This document shows positions 18,740 to 28,156 of a stretch of DNA of 64,000 nucleotides, one piece after another. Source of the DNA: Duganella sp. SG902 (lineage in GTDB: Bacteria > Pseudomonadota > Gammaproteobacteria > Burkholderiales > Burkholderiaceae_D). A model generated the notes under the pieces. That model saw only the letters and a list, made by a program, of their open reading frames with translations. It did not search any database and was not told the origin of the DNA. The stretch's first letter is position 1; the number at the start of each line of letters is the position of its first letter. A program made the translations under genes and the position numbers. The stretch spans positions 372,001 to 436,000 of the forward strand of contig NZ_JABMJK010000005.1 of assembly GCF_013376005.1 (NCBI RefSeq), given 5' to 3'.

Positions 18740-19555
18740 ATGAGTTCAGTCGTGGCTAATCTAGTCGAAATCCGTGATCTACACTTCACCTATGGCAAGC
18801 GCGCGATCCTGACGGGCTTGAACATGGACTTCCCGCGCGGGAAGGTGATTGCGATCATGGGTGGCTCCGGCAGCGGCAAGACCACCGTGCTGCGCCTGAT
18901 CGGCGGCCAGCTGCGTCCGCAAAAAGGCCACGTCAAGGTCCAGGGTCAGGTGGTGCACAAGCTGAATACCGCCGGCCTGTATCTGTTGCGCCGCAAAATG
19001 GGCATGCTGTTCCAGCATGGCGCCCTGTTCACCGACCTGACGGTGTTTGAAAACGTCGCCTTCCCGCTGCGCGAGCATACCGACCTGCCGGAAGAGCTGA
19101 TCCGCAACCTGGTGCTGATGAAGCTGCAGGCGGTGGGCCTGCGCAACGCCGCCAAGCTGAAGCCCGGAGAAATCTCCGGCGGCATGGCGCGCCGCGTGGC
19201 GCTGGCGCGCTCGATCGCGCTGGACCCGGAATTGATTATGTATGACGAGCCGTTCGCCGGCCTGGACCCGATCTCGATGGGCGTCACCGCCAACCTGATC
19301 CGCAACCTGAACACGGCGCTGGGCTCGACCACGGTGCTGGTGTCGCACGACGTCAAGGAAAGCTTCGCCATCGCCGACTATGTTTATTTCCTGTCGCAGG
19401 GCAAGATCGTCGCGAGCGGCACGCCGGACGAGATGATGGTGTCCACCGACCCGTATGTGAAGCAGTTCGTCAACGCGGAGGCGGACGGCCCGGTGCCGTT
19501 CCACTATCCAGGCAAGTCCCTGGCCGACGATCTGGGCCTGGGAGTGCAAGTATGA
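18740..19555 (+). CDS. mlaF: Phospholipid-transport ABC ATPase MlaF
   Basis: A 271-aa ABC ATPase started at the ATG at 18740 (MSSVVANLVEIRDLHFTYG); upstream in-frame codons are not homologous. Walker A is GGSGSGKTT, the signature is ISGGMARRVALARS, Walker B is ELIMYDEPFAGLD and the switch His is VSHDVKE. The Mla system moves phospholipids between the outer and inner membranes to keep the outer membrane asymmetric. MlaF powers the MlaFEDB complex. Its stop overlaps mlaE by ATGA. About 250 bp separate it from the gltD terminator, so the promoter of the long mla unit should lie there. Confidence 0.95.
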   Translation: MSSVVANLVEIRDLHFTYGKRAILTGLNMDFPRGKVIAIMGGSGSGKTTVLRLIGGQLRPQKGHVKVQGQVVHKLNTAGLYLLRRKMGMLFQHGALFTDLTVFENVAFPLREHTDLPEELIRNLVLMKLQAVGLRNAAKLKPGEISGGMARRVALARSIALDPELIMYDEPFAGLDPISMGVTANLIRNLNTALGSTTVLVSHDVKESFAIADYVYFLSQGKIVASGTPDEMMVSTDPYVKQFVNAEADGPVPFHYPGKSLADDLGLGVQV

Positions 19556-20337
19556 GTGTGAAGAACTGGTTGTCCCGGCTGGGCGCGCCCCTGCGCGACT
19601 ACATTGAGAGCATCGGCTTTGGCGCGCGCACCTTCGGCGCCATGCTGGGCCTGTCGCCGGGCCTGCTCAAGCGCCCGCGCCTGGTGGTCGAGCAGCTGCA
19701 TTTCATCGGCAATTACTCGATGCTGATCATCACCCTGTCCGGCCTGTTCGTCGGCATGGTGCTGGGCCTGCAGGGCTATTACACGCTGAATAAATACGGC
19801 GCCGAGCAGTCGCTGGGCCTGCTGGTGGCGCTGGGCCTGACGCGCGAGCTGGGCCCGGTCATCACCGCCCTGCTGTTCGCCGGCCGCGCCGGCACCTCGC
19901 TCACCGCCGAAATCGGCCTGATGAAGGCCGGCGAGCAGCTGTCCGCCATGGAAATGATGGCCGTCAACCCGATCCAGCGCGTGCTGGCGCCTCGTTTCTG
20001 GGCCGGCGCGATCTCGGTGCCGCTGCTGGCCTCGGTGTTCAGCGCCGTGGGCGTGCTGGGCGGCTGGCTGGTCGGCGTGCAGCTGATCGGTGTGGACGAT
20101 GGCGCGTTCTGGTCGCAGATGCAGGCCGGCGTCGATATCTACAAGGACATCTTCAACGGCTTCGCCAAGAGCGTGGTGTTCGGCATCGCCATCACCTTCA
20201 TCGCCCTGTATCAGGGCTACGAGGCGCAGCCGACCCCGGAAGACGTGGCGCGCGCCACCACCCGTACCGTCGTGATCTCATCGCTGATGATCTGGTGGCT
20301 GGACTTCATGATGACGGCGCTGATGTTCAGCAAATAA
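19552..20337 (+). CDS. mlaE: Phospholipid-transport permease MlaE
   Basis: A 261-aa integral membrane protein of the MlaE/YrbE family with five to six hydrophobic segments. Family signatures include LGLTRELGPVITALLFAGRAG and TAEIGLMKAGEQLSAMEMM, the coupling helix that contacts MlaF. It forms the transmembrane dimer of the Mla inner-membrane complex. Its start overlaps the mlaF stop, and mlaD follows after 25 bp. Confidence 0.96.
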   Translation: MSVKNWLSRLGAPLRDYIESIGFGARTFGAMLGLSPGLLKRPRLVVEQLHFIGNYSMLIITLSGLFVGMVLGLQGYYTLNKYGAEQSLGLLVALGLTRELGPVITALLFAGRAGTSLTAEIGLMKAGEQLSAMEMMAVNPIQRVLAPRFWAGAISVPLLASVFSAVGVLGGWLVGVQLIGVDDGAFWSQMQAGVDIYKDIFNGFAKSVVFGIAITFIALYQGYEAQPTPEDVARATTRTVVISSLMIWWLDFMMTALMFSK

Positions 20338-20362
20338 GATTAAGAAACTGAGGAAAAAGAAT

Positions 20363-20833
20363 ATGCAACGCAAATCTCTGGATGTCTGGGTCGGTTTGTT
20401 CATCGTGGTCGGCGTGGCCGCGCTGATGTTCCTGGCGCTCAAGGCCGGCAACATGAGCTCGCTGTCGTTCGGCAAAACCTACGCCGTCACCGCCAAGTTC
20501 GACAACATCGGCAGCCTGCGCCCGCAAGCGGCGGTCAAGGCCTCCGGCGTGGTGGTCGGCCGTGTGGGGGAGATCAAGTTTGATGACAAGAGCTACCAGG
20601 CGCTGGTAACCTTGAACATGGAGGAAGGTTATAAATTTCCTAAGGACAGCTCGGCCAAGATCCTGACCGCCGGCCTGCTGGGCGAACAATACGTCGGCAT
20701 CGAAGCCGGCGGCGACACCAACAATCTGGCGGCCGGCGACAAGATCGCCCGCACCCAATCGGCTGCCGTGCTGGAAGACCTGATCAATCAATTCATCTAC
20801 AGCAAGGCCGCAGAAGGAAAGGACGATAAATGA
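20363..20833 (+). CDS. mlaD: Phospholipid-binding MCE protein MlaD
   Basis: A 156-aa single-MCE-domain protein. One N-terminal membrane anchor (residues 8-28, VGLFIVVGVAALMFLALKAG) precedes the MCE beta-barrel with FDNIGSLRPQAAVKASGVVVG and LLGEQYVGIEAGGD, the pore-loop region. It makes the hexameric ring on the periplasmic face of MlaE. It overlaps mlaA by ATGA. Confidence 0.96.
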   Translation: MQRKSLDVWVGLFIVVGVAALMFLALKAGNMSSLSFGKTYAVTAKFDNIGSLRPQAAVKASGVVVGRVGEIKFDDKSYQALVTLNMEEGYKFPKDSSAKILTAGLLGEQYVGIEAGGDTNNLAAGDKIARTQSAAVLEDLINQFIYSKAAEGKDDK

Positions 20834-21633
20834 TCCGCACCACGAAATTCCGCCAGGCCGCGCTGGCGCTGGGCGTCACCATCATGCTGGCCGGCTGCGC
20901 CGGCCCCAACCCGCGCGACCCGTACGAGAGCTACAACCGCGCCATGTTCAGCTTCAACGACACGGTCGACACCTACGCCCTGAAACCGGCCGCCACCGTG
21001 TACAAGAACGTGACCCCGAGCTTCGTGCAGACCGGCGTCAGCAACTTCTTCGGCAACCTGAGCGACGCCTGGAGCGCGGTCAACAACCTGCTGCAGGGCA
21101 AGGGCCAGGACGGCATGTCGGACGTCGCGCGCTTCGCGCTGAACTCGACCCTGGGCATCGTCGGCCTGTTCGACATCGCCTCGGAAGCCGGCCTGCCCAA
21201 GCACAAGGAAGACTTCGGCCAGACCCTGGGCGTGTGGGGCGTGGATTCCGGTCCCTACCTGGTGCTGCCGCTGCTGGGCCCGTCCACCGTGCGTGACACC
21301 GTGGCCCTGCCGGTCGACATCTCGGGCGACATCTGGCGCTACAAGGATCCGACCAATGTGCGCAACATCGGCACCGCGCTGCGCGTGATCGACACCCGCG
21401 CCAGCCTGCTGGACGCCTCCACCCTGCTGGAGGACGCCGCCCTGGACCGCTACGAGTTCCTGCGCGACGGCTATCTGCAGCGCCGCGAGAGCCAGATCCA
21501 CCCGGACGGCGACGGTCCGTCGAGCAAGCGTAAAAAAGATGATAGCGAAGAAACTTCCGCTCCCGTGTCATCCGAATCGGCACCAAAAGAGTTAAACTCC
21601 GGCACACCGGCTGCAAAACCTGACAGCCAGTGA
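20830..21633 (+). CDS. mlaA: Outer-membrane lipoprotein MlaA (VacJ)
   Basis: A 267-aa lipoprotein with a type II signal peptide ending in the lipobox LAGC (Cys at about residue 23). The mature part shows the VacJ pattern DPYESYNRAMFSFNDTVD, then FFGNLSDAWSAVNNLLQGK and FGQTLGVWGVDSGPYLVLP. MlaA removes misplaced phospholipids from the outer leaflet and hands them to MlaC. The C-terminal 45 residues are polar and low in complexity. In E. coli mlaA is unlinked from mlaFEDCB; here it sits inside the operon between mlaD and mlaC, an arrangement found in betaproteobacteria. Confidence 0.95.
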   Translation: MIRTTKFRQAALALGVTIMLAGCAGPNPRDPYESYNRAMFSFNDTVDTYALKPAATVYKNVTPSFVQTGVSNFFGNLSDAWSAVNNLLQGKGQDGMSDVARFALNSTLGIVGLFDIASEAGLPKHKEDFGQTLGVWGVDSGPYLVLPLLGPSTVRDTVALPVDISGDIWRYKDPTNVRNIGTALRVIDTRASLLDASTLLEDAALDRYEFLRDGYLQRRESQIHPDGDGPSSKRKKDDSEETSAPVSSESAPKELNSGTPAAKPDSQ

Positions 21634-21664
21634 CCCCGAGAACCACTCATAAGGCATGGAAAAG

Positions 21665-22309
21665 ATGAAATTCATTAAACAATTTATCGCTTTAGCAACT
21701 GTTGCACTCGCCTTCAACGCGCACGCCGCCGCCCCCGCCAACGAGGCGCCGGACGCGCTGGTGAAACGCATCAGCCAGGACGTGATCGAAACGGCCAAGG
21801 CCGACAAGGCGATCCAGGCCGGCGACACCAAGAAAGTCATGGAGCTGGTGGAAACCAAGATCCTGCCGTACGTGGACTTCCAGCGCATGACCTCGCTGGC
21901 GGCCGGCCGCTTCTGGCGCGACGCCACCCCGGAACAGCAGAAAGCCCTGACCGAACAGTTCCGCTCGCTGCTGGTGTTCACCTATTCGGGCGCGCTGTCG
22001 CAGGTCAAGGACCAGACCATCGACTTCAAGCCGCTGCGCGCCGATCCGGCCGACACCGAGGTGGAAGTGCGCTCGCAGGTCAACATGCCGCGCGGCGAAC
22101 CGATCCCGCTGAACTACCGCGTCGCCAAGGGCCCGCAAGGCTGGAAGATCTACGACATCAACGTGCTGGGCGCGTGGCTGGTCGAGACCTACAAGGGCAC
22201 TTTCGCCTCGGAAATCTCGAAAGGCGGCATGGACGGCCTGATCAAGGCGCTGACCGAGAAGAACAAGAAGCTCGCCAGCAAGCCGCTGAAAACCAACGCA
22301 CCGAAGTAA
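21665..22309 (+). CDS. mlaC: Periplasmic phospholipid carrier MlaC
   Basis: A 214-aa protein from the ATG at 21665. An ATG 9 bp upstream is possible, but the GGAA spacing favours the second. A Sec signal peptide (MKFIKQFIALATVALAF, cleavage after AHA) leads into the MlaC/Ttg2 fold, with ILPYVDFQRMTSLAAGRFWRD and the C-terminal WKIYDINVLGAWLVETYKG. It shuttles phospholipid between MlaA and MlaD. It lies between mlaA and mlaB, consistent with one transcript. Confidence 0.94.
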   Translation: MKFIKQFIALATVALAFNAHAAAPANEAPDALVKRISQDVIETAKADKAIQAGDTKKVMELVETKILPYVDFQRMTSLAAGRFWRDATPEQQKALTEQFRSLLVFTYSGALSQVKDQTIDFKPLRADPADTEVEVRSQVNMPRGEPIPLNYRVAKGPQGWKIYDINVLGAWLVETYKGTFASEISKGGMDGLIKALTEKNKKLASKPLKTNAPK

Positions 22310-22316
22310 CAACATC

Positions 22317-22736
22317 ATGAACGCCGTTACCGAACCCATCGACAACCTGCAGTCGCTCACGTCCCTGACCGTGCTCAACGCCACGGCGGCGCTGGAGCGC
22401 GGCCTGGCCGCCCTGCGCGCCGGCCAGACCGTGTTCGACCTGCGCCATGTGTTGACGGTGGATTCGGTGGCGGTGTCGGTCATGCTGGCGTGGCAGCGCG
22501 CCGCGCAGGCGGCCGGCATCAACCTGCAACTGAAAAACCTGCCGCCGGCGCTGCAAAGCCTGACCAAGCTGTATGGTGTGTGCTCGCTGCTGTTCCCGAC
22601 CGACGTCAAGCTGGAGCAGGACGGCGCCCTCGCGCGCAACCCGGCGCACGATGAATTCTCCCCGGTGAAAGCGCCGGAATCGGTCTTCAGCAAGAAGACC
22701 CAGGTGGAAGGCGACGCCTCCCACCATCACCATTGA
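22317..22736 (+). CDS. mlaB: STAS-domain protein MlaB
   Basis: A 139-aa protein. Residues 15-95 are a STAS domain (VFDLRHVLTVDSVAVSVMLAW, with the conserved Asp-Ser at the helix start). MlaB binds MlaF and is needed for assembly and activity of the transporter. The remaining 45 residues are an unstructured tail ending in four histidines, which is native sequence and not a vector tag. It starts 7 bp after mlaC and is the last mla gene before a 160-bp gap. Confidence 0.88.
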   Translation: MNAVTEPIDNLQSLTSLTVLNATAALERGLAALRAGQTVFDLRHVLTVDSVAVSVMLAWQRAAQAAGINLQLKNLPPALQSLTKLYGVCSLLFPTDVKLEQDGALARNPAHDEFSPVKAPESVFSKKTQVEGDASHHHH

Positions 22737-22773
22737 CCTCCGCCCCACCCCGCCGCCTGCAGTAAATCCCCGG

Positions 22774-22806
22774 TCCGGCTCAGCCGGATCAAAATTCCAA
22801 TATAAT
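22774..22806 (+). promoter_or_regulatory. Hairpin and possible -10 box before the ABC-2 exporter genes
   Basis: TCCGGC-TCA-GCCGGA (22774-22788) forms a short hairpin without a T tract. It is followed by TATAAT at 22801-22806, about 90 bp upstream of the next gene. A -35 box was not evident. It may mark an internal promoter of the long mla-murA-his block. Confidence 0.3.
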
Positions 22807-22896
22807 TGAACGTTGCCGCAGCCGAAGAGCCGTGGCGCCCCGCAACATCTTCCCCCGCGCCGGCCCGGCCGTCGCAACCTTATAGATAAGTCAAGA

Positions 22897-23811
22897 ATGA
22901 CAGCGATCCAAATTAGCAATGTCGAGAAGCGCTACAAGTCGCTCCAGGCGCTGGGCGGCGTCTCACTGAACATTGAAGAAGGCGAATTTTTCGGCCTGCT
23001 CGGCCCCAACGGCGCCGGCAAAACCACCCTGATTTCCATCATCGCCGGCCTGAACCGCCCGGACAACGGCTCGGTCAAGATCCACGGCCACGACGTGGTC
23101 AGCGATTTCCGCGCCGCCCGCAAGAAGCTGGGGGTGGTGCCGCAGGAGCTGGTGTTCGACCCCTTCTTCACCGTGCGCGAAACCCTGCGCCTGCAATCCG
23201 GTTACTTTGGGCTGAAAAACAACGACGCCTGGATCGACGAGGTGATGCACAACCTCGACCTGACCAACAAGGCCGACGTCAACATGCGCGCCCTGTCCGG
23301 CGGCATGAAGCGCCGCGTGCTGGTGGCGCAGGCGCTGGTGCACAAGCCGCCCGTGATCGTGCTCGACGAGCCGACCGCCGGCGTCGACGTCGAACTGCGC
23401 CAGACGCTGTGGAAGTTCATCTCGCGCCTCAACCGCGAAGGCCACACCGTGGTGCTGACCACCCACTACCTGGAGGAAGCGCAGGCCATGTGCAAGCGCG
23501 TGGCCATGCTCAAACTGGGCAAGGTGGTGGCGCTGGATTCGATGGCGTCGCTGATCCGCCGCATCTCCGGCTCGCAGCTGATCGTCAACATGACGCACGG
23601 CGATCTGCCGGACGATCTGCGTTCGCTGATCACGCACCCGGAAACCTCGGAGCACGGCAAGAAGTACAGCCTGCGCATCAATGAATACGCTGAAGTCGAA
23701 CAGATCCTGAAACGCCTGCGCGAATCGGGCGCCATCATCGACGAGATGCAACTGCAACAAGCGGATCTGGAGGATATCTTCATCCAGATCATGGAAAAGG
23801 GTACCGTATGA
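22897..23811 (+). CDS. ABC-2 type exporter, ATP-binding protein
   Basis: A 304-aa ABC ATPase from the ATG at 22897 (MTAIQISNVEKRYKSLQALG). Walker A is GPNGAGKTT, the signature LSGGMKRRVLVAQAL, Walker B VIVLDEPTAGVD and the switch His TTHYLEEA. The C-terminal 80 residues are the extension typical of the DrrA/YadG/NodI class. With the following permease it forms a two-gene exporter (YadG/YadH-like) of unknown substrate. It is inserted between mlaB and ibaG in the same direction, which suggests a cell-envelope role. It overlaps the permease gene by ATGA. Confidence 0.92.
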   Translation: MTAIQISNVEKRYKSLQALGGVSLNIEEGEFFGLLGPNGAGKTTLISIIAGLNRPDNGSVKIHGHDVVSDFRAARKKLGVVPQELVFDPFFTVRETLRLQSGYFGLKNNDAWIDEVMHNLDLTNKADVNMRALSGGMKRRVLVAQALVHKPPVIVLDEPTAGVDVELRQTLWKFISRLNREGHTVVLTTHYLEEAQAMCKRVAMLKLGKVVALDSMASLIRRISGSQLIVNMTHGDLPDDLRSLITHPETSEHGKKYSLRINEYAEVEQILKRLRESGAIIDEMQLQQADLEDIFIQIMEKGTV

Positions 23812-24575
23812 ACTTCCTCTCCGCCGGCTTCCGCACCCTGGTCTACAAGGAGACCCTGCGCTTCTGGAAAGTGGCGACGCAAACCATCGCCGCGCCGATC
23901 CTGACCGCCATGCTGTACCTGCTGATCTTCGGCCACGTGCTGGAAGGCCGCGTCAACGTCTACGATGGCGTCAACTACACCTCCTTCCTGATTCCGGGCC
24001 TGGTGATGATGAGCGTTCTGCAGAACGCCTTCGCCAACTCGTCGTCCTCGCTGATCCAGTCCAAGATCACCGGCAACCTGGTGTTCGTGCTGTTGACGCC
24101 CTTGTCGCACTGGGAGATTTTCTCGGCCTACGTGATCGCCGCCATGGTGCGCGGCGTGGTGGTGGGCATGGGCGTGTTCCTGGTGACGGCGTGGTTCGCC
24201 CACCTGTCGTTCGCGGCGCCGCTGTGGATCATCGTGTTCGCGCTGCTGGGCGCCGCCATCCTCGGCACCATGGGCCTGATCGCCGGCATCTGGGCCGAGA
24301 AGTTCGACCAACTGGCCGCCTTCCAGAACTTCCTGATCGTGCCGCTGACCTTCCTGGCCGGCGTGTTCTACTCGATCCATTCGCTGCCGCCGGTGTGGCA
24401 GGCGGTATCGCATTTGAATCCGTTCTTCTACATGATTGACGGCTTCCGTTACGGTTTCTTCGGCCAGTCCGACGTCAATCCGCTGGTGAGCGTGGCCATT
24501 GTCGCGGCCTTCCTGGTGGTGCTGGCGTTCCTGGCGATTCGTTTGCTGCGCAGCGGATATCGTCTGCGTCACTAA
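23808..24575 (+). CDS. ABC-2 type exporter, permease protein
   Basis: A 255-aa membrane protein with six predicted helices and the ABC-2 pattern. It has an N-terminal amphipathic helix (LVYKETLRFWKVATQT), then a long cytoplasmic loop, and the signature FLAGVFYSIHSLPPVWQAVS followed by LNPFFYMIDGFRYGFFG. It closely resembles YadH/NodJ-type permeases. It partners with the ATPase whose stop codon it overlaps. ibaG follows after 14 bp. Confidence 0.92.
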   Translation: MNFLSAGFRTLVYKETLRFWKVATQTIAAPILTAMLYLLIFGHVLEGRVNVYDGVNYTSFLIPGLVMMSVLQNAFANSSSSLIQSKITGNLVFVLLTPLSHWEIFSAYVIAAMVRGVVVGMGVFLVTAWFAHLSFAAPLWIIVFALLGAAILGTMGLIAGIWAEKFDQLAAFQNFLIVPLTFLAGVFYSIHSLPPVWQAVSHLNPFFYMIDGFRYGFFGQSDVNPLVSVAIVAAFLVVLAFLAIRLLRSGYRLRH

Positions 24576-24589
24576 TTCAAGGATTCATC

Positions 24590-24826
24590 ATGCCTACTAC
24601 TCCAGAACTCATCCACGGCTACATCAAGGCCGGTCTCGAATGCACCCACCTCGAAGTGGAAGGCGACGGCCAGCACTTCCAGGCCGTGATCGTGTCGCCC
24701 GCGTTCGCGGGCAAGCGCCTGATCCAGCGCCACCAGCTGGTGTACGCCGCGCTGGGCGACCGCATGCGTGAAGAAATCCACGCGCTGTCGATGAAAACCC
24801 TCACCCCTGACGAATACCAAGGATAA
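24590..24826 (+). CDS. ibaG: BolA-family protein IbaG
   Basis: A 78-aa BolA-fold protein. The class II KH-like signature is [21 protein letters not shown], with an invariant His in [11 protein letters not shown] and Cys17 in GLECTHLEV, a candidate cluster ligand. BolA proteins partner with monothiol glutaredoxins (grxD is at 2337-2651) in iron-sulfur handling. In E. coli, ibaG lies between mlaB and murA; the same link to murA, 2 bp downstream, is kept here. Confidence 0.93.
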   Translation: MPTTPELIHGYIKAGLECTHLEVEGDGQHFQAVIVSPAFAGKRLIQRHQLVYAALGDRMREEIHALSMKTLTPDEYQG

Positions 24827-24828
24827 GC

Positions 24829-26079
24829 ATGGACAAGCTTCTGATCCAAGGCGGCAACCGCCTGAACGGCGACATCACCATCTCCGGCGCCAAGAACGCG
24901 GCGCTGCCTATCCTGTGCGCCGGCCTGCTGACGTCCGGCGATGTCGAGCTGTCCAACGTGCCGCACCTGCACGACGTCTCGACCATCCTGAAACTGCTGG
25001 GCGAAACCGGCCTGAAAGTCACGCAGGACGGCGACAAGGTCACCCTGAACGGCAGCGCCATCACCAAGCTGGAAGCGCCGTACGACTTGGTGAAAACCAT
25101 GCGCGCGTCGATTCTGGTGCTGGGTCCATTGCTGGCGCGCTTCGGCCAGGCCAAGGTGTCGCTGCCGGGTGGCTGCGCCATCGGTTCGCGTCCGGTGGAT
25201 CAGCACATCAAGGGCCTGCAGGCGCTGGGCGCCGACATCACCGTCGAAGGCGGTTACATCTATGCCAAGTGCGCCAAGCTGAAAGGCGCGCGCATCGTCA
25301 CCGACATGATCACCGTGACCGGCACCGAGAACCTGCTGATGGCCGCGACGCTGGCCGAAGGCGAGACCGTGCTGGAAAACGCCGCCTGCGAACCGGAAGT
25401 GACCGATCTGGCCAACCTGCTGGTGGCCATGGGCGCGAAGATCGAAGGCATCGGCACCAACCGTCTGGTGATTCAGGGCGTGAGCGAACTGCATGGCGCA
25501 AAACACGCCGTGATCTCGGACCGCATCGAAGCGGCCACCTTCCTGTGCGCGGTGGCGGCCACCGGCGGCGACATCACGATCCGTAACACCCGCGTCGATA
25601 TCATGGATGCGGCGCTGGACAAGCTGCGCGAGATCGGCGTGCAGCTGACCGTTGGCGACAACTGGATCCGCGCGCAGATGGACAAGCGACCGACCGCCGT
25701 CACGTTCCGCACCACCGAATATCCTGGCTTCCCGACCGACATGCAGGCGCAATTCATGGCGGTGAACACCATCGCCGAAGGCGCCAGCCGCGTGACGGAA
25801 ACCATTTTTGAAAACCGCTTCATGCACGTCCAGGAGATGAACCGTCTGGGCGCGCAAATTGAAACCGATGGCAACACCGCCTTTATCAAAGGCGTTGAAC
25901 AGCTGGTCGGCGCGCCTGTGATGGCGACCGACCTGCGTGCATCCGCTTCGCTGGTGATCGCCGGCCTGGCTGCGCGCGGTGAAACGCTGATCGACCGCAT
26001 CTATCACCTGGACCGCGGCTATGATCAGATGGAAGTCAAACTCTCCGCCGTAGGCGCCAACATCAAGCGAATCAAGTAG
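24829..26079 (+). CDS. murA: UDP-N-acetylglucosamine 1-carboxyvinyltransferase MurA
   Basis: A 416-aa enolpyruvyl transferase for the first committed step of peptidoglycan synthesis. The N-terminus [18 protein letters not shown] carries the UDP-GlcNAc-binding Lys-Asn pair. The catalytic loop [15 protein letters not shown] has the fosfomycin-sensitive Cys at residue 116. The C-terminus contains [20 protein letters not shown] and IENRF-type segments of the double-barrel fold. Length is standard. It follows ibaG by 2 bp. A REP pair separates it from hisG. Confidence 0.98.
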   Translation: MDKLLIQGGNRLNGDITISGAKNAALPILCAGLLTSGDVELSNVPHLHDVSTILKLLGETGLKVTQDGDKVTLNGSAITKLEAPYDLVKTMRASILVLGPLLARFGQAKVSLPGGCAIGSRPVDQHIKGLQALGADITVEGGYIYAKCAKLKGARIVTDMITVTGTENLLMAATLAEGETVLENAACEPEVTDLANLLVAMGAKIEGIGTNRLVIQGVSELHGAKHAVISDRIEAATFLCAVAATGGDITIRNTRVDIMDAALDKLREIGVQLTVGDNWIRAQMDKRPTAVTFRTTEYPGFPTDMQAQFMAVNTIAEGASRVTETIFENRFMHVQEMNRLGAQIETDGNTAFIKGVEQLVGAPVMATDLRASASLVIAGLAARGETLIDRIYHLDRGYDQMEVKLSAVGANIKRIK

Positions 26080-26080
26080 C

Positions 26081-26167
26081 GTCGTTCCCGCGAAAGCGGG
26101 AACCCATAGAACATGTGAGCTGTGTTAACGCATGCGTTCTATGGATCCCGGCCTGCGCCGGGATGAC
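26081..26167. repeat. REP pair (BIME-like), copy C, between murA and hisG
   Basis: Arms 26081-26112 and 26136-26167 are inverted. The left hairpin is CCCGC-GAAA-GCGGG and the right is CCCGGC-CTGC-GCCGGG, both bounded by the ATCCAT/ATGGAT type flanks, and extended here by GTTCTAT/ATAGAAC. It starts 1 bp after the murA stop and ends 22 bp before hisG. Confidence 0.88.
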
Positions 26168-26189
26168 GGAGCTAACTTAGGAAATATTT

Positions 26190-26852
26190 ATGAGTGCATT
26201 CCAAGCCGACCAGCAGCTGATTCTTGCGCTGTCGAAGGGCCGCATTTTCGAGGACACCCTGCCGCTGCTGGAAGCAGCCGGCATCACCGTCACCGAGAAT
26301 CCGGAAACCTCGCGCAAGCTGATCCTGCCAACCAACGATCCCAACGTGCGCGTGCTGATCGTGCGCGCCACCGACGTGCCGACCTATGTGCAGCATGGCG
26401 CGGCGGACTTCGGCGTGGCCGGCAAGGACGTGCTGCTGGAGCACGGCGGCGAAGGCCTGTATCAGCCTATCGACCTGCATATCGCGGAGTGCCGCATGTC
26501 GGTCGCGGTGCGCAACGGCTTCGATTACGAGACCGCCGTGCGCCAGGGCGCGCGCCTGCGCGTGGCCACCAAGTTCGTCGAGACCGCGCGCGCGCACTTC
26601 GCCAAGAAGGGCGTGCACGTCGACCTGATCAAGCTGTATGGCTCGATGGAGCTGGCGCCGCTGGTCGGCCTGTCGGACGCCATCGTCGACGTGGTCAGCA
26701 CCGGCGGCACGCTGCGCGCCAATGACCTGAAAGAGGTTGAGGCCATCATGGATATTTCGTCGCGCCTGATCGTGAATCAAGCCGCGCTGAAGATGAAACG
26801 CGAGCGCCTGCAACCGATTATCGAAGCATTTGAACGCGCATCCAAAAAATGA
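26190..26852 (+). CDS. hisG: ATP phosphoribosyltransferase, short form
   Basis: A 220-aa HisG of the short type, which normally needs HisZ as a regulatory subunit; no hisZ is in this window. Motifs are [18 protein letters not shown], the PRPP region [17 protein letters not shown] and [19 protein letters not shown]. It catalyses the first step of histidine synthesis. TAGGAAA lies just before the ATG. It overlaps hisD by ATGA and heads the his genes, downstream of murA and a REP pair. Confidence 0.96.
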   Translation: MSAFQADQQLILALSKGRIFEDTLPLLEAAGITVTENPETSRKLILPTNDPNVRVLIVRATDVPTYVQHGAADFGVAGKDVLLEHGGEGLYQPIDLHIAECRMSVAVRNGFDYETAVRQGARLRVATKFVETARAHFAKKGVHVDLIKLYGSMELAPLVGLSDAIVDVVSTGGTLRANDLKEVEAIMDISSRLIVNQAALKMKRERLQPIIEAFERASKK

Positions 26853-28156
26853 TTACCAAGCTCGATTCCAGCCAGGCCGATTTCAAACAGCGTCTGGACA
26901 CCCTGCTGGCTTTTGAAGCCAGCACCGATGACGCCATCGAATCCGCTGTCGGCAAAATCCTGGCCGACGTGAAAGCGCGCGGCGATGCCGCCGTCCTCGA
27001 ATACACCAACAAGTTTGACCGTCTTCCGAACGGCGGCGCCACCAGCATGGCGGCGCTGGACGTCTCGCAGGAAGAACTGCAAGCCGCACTGGCGGCGATT
27101 CCGGAAGCGCAGCGCAAGGCGCTGGAAGTCGCCGCCCTGCGCGTGCGCGTGTTCCACGAGCGCCAGAAGCAGGAACTGAACGGCTTCACCTACACCGAGC
27201 CTGATGGCACGGTGCTGGGTCAGCGCGTGACGCCGCTGGACCGCGTGGGCATCTACGTCCCGGGCGGCAAGGCGGCCTATCCATCGTCGGTGCTGATGAA
27301 CGCGATTCCCGCGCACGTCGCCGGCGTCGAAGAAATCATCATGGTGGTGCCAACGCCGGACGGTGTGAAGAACCAGATGGTGCTGGCCGCCGCCGCCATC
27401 GCCGGCGTCACCCGCGTGATCACCATCGGCGGCGCGCAAGCCGTGGCCGCACTGGCCTACGGTACTGAAACCATTCAAGCGGTCGACAAGATCGTCGGTC
27501 CGGGCAACGCCTACGTGGCGTCGGCCAAGCGCCGCGTGTTCGGCACCGTCGGCATCGACATGATCGCCGGCCCGTCGGAAATCCTGATCGTGGCCGATGG
27601 CACCACCGATCCTGACTGGGTCGCCATGGACCTGTTCTCGCAAGCGGAGCACGACGAGCTGGCGCAAGCCATCCTGCTGTGCCCTGACGCCGATTACATC
27701 GCCAAGGTGGAAGCCAGCATCGCCAAACTGCTGCCGACCATGTCGCGCCAGGAAGTCATCAAGACCTCGCTGGGCGACCGCGGCGCGCTGATCAAAGTAC
27801 GCGATATGGACGAAGCCTGCGCCATCGCCAACAGCATCGCCGCCGAACACCTGGAAATCTCCGCCGTCGAACCGCAGCAGTGGGCCGACAAGATCCGCCA
27901 TGCCGGCGCCATGTTCCTCGGCCGCTTCTCGTCCGAGTCGCTGGGCGACTACTGCTGCGGTCCGAACCACGTGCTGCCGACCTCGCGCACCGCGCGCTTC
28001 TCGTCGCCGCTGGGTGTGTACGATTTCCAGAAACGCTCGTCCATCATTCACGTCAGTGAAGCCGGCGCGCAAACGCTGGGCAAGGTCGCTGCGGAACTGG
28101 CTTATGGCGAAGGCCTGCAGGCGCACGCCCGCAGCGCGGAGTTGCGCCTCAAATGA
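26849..28156 (+). CDS. hisD: Histidinol dehydrogenase
   Basis: A 435-aa zinc enzyme performing the two last oxidations of histidine synthesis. Motifs are [20 protein letters not shown], the NAD region [29 protein letters not shown], and [13 protein letters not shown] containing the zinc ligand and catalytic Gln-His. The C-terminal zinc ligand His lies in [24 protein letters not shown]. It is coupled by ATGA overlaps both to hisG upstream and to a DNA methyltransferase gene downstream. Confidence 0.97.
   Translation: MITKLDSSQADFKQRLDTLLAFEASTDDAIESAVGKILADVKARGDAAVLEYTNKFDRLPNGGATSMAALDVSQEELQAALAAIPEAQRKALEVAALRVRVFHERQKQELNGFTYTEPDGTVLGQRVTPLDRVGIYVPGGKAAYPSSVLMNAIPAHVAGVEEIIMVVPTPDGVKNQMVLAAAAIAGVTRVITIGGAQAVAALAYGTETIQAVDKIVGPGNAYVASAKRRVFGTVGIDMIAGPSEILIVADGTTDPDWVAMDLFSQAEHDELAQAILLCPDADYIAKVEASIAKLLPTMSRQEVIKTSLGDRGALIKVRDMDEACAIANSIAAEHLEISAVEPQQWADKIRHAGAMFLGRFSSESLGDYCCGPNHVLPTSRTARFSSPLGVYDFQKRSSIIHVSEAGAQTLGKVAAELAYGEGLQAHARSAELRLK

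Noticed and set aside
22700-22736. Four histidines at the end of MlaB considered as an engineered tag
   Set aside because: Only four residues, in a natural polar tail with genomic codons and flanks; no vector sequence around.
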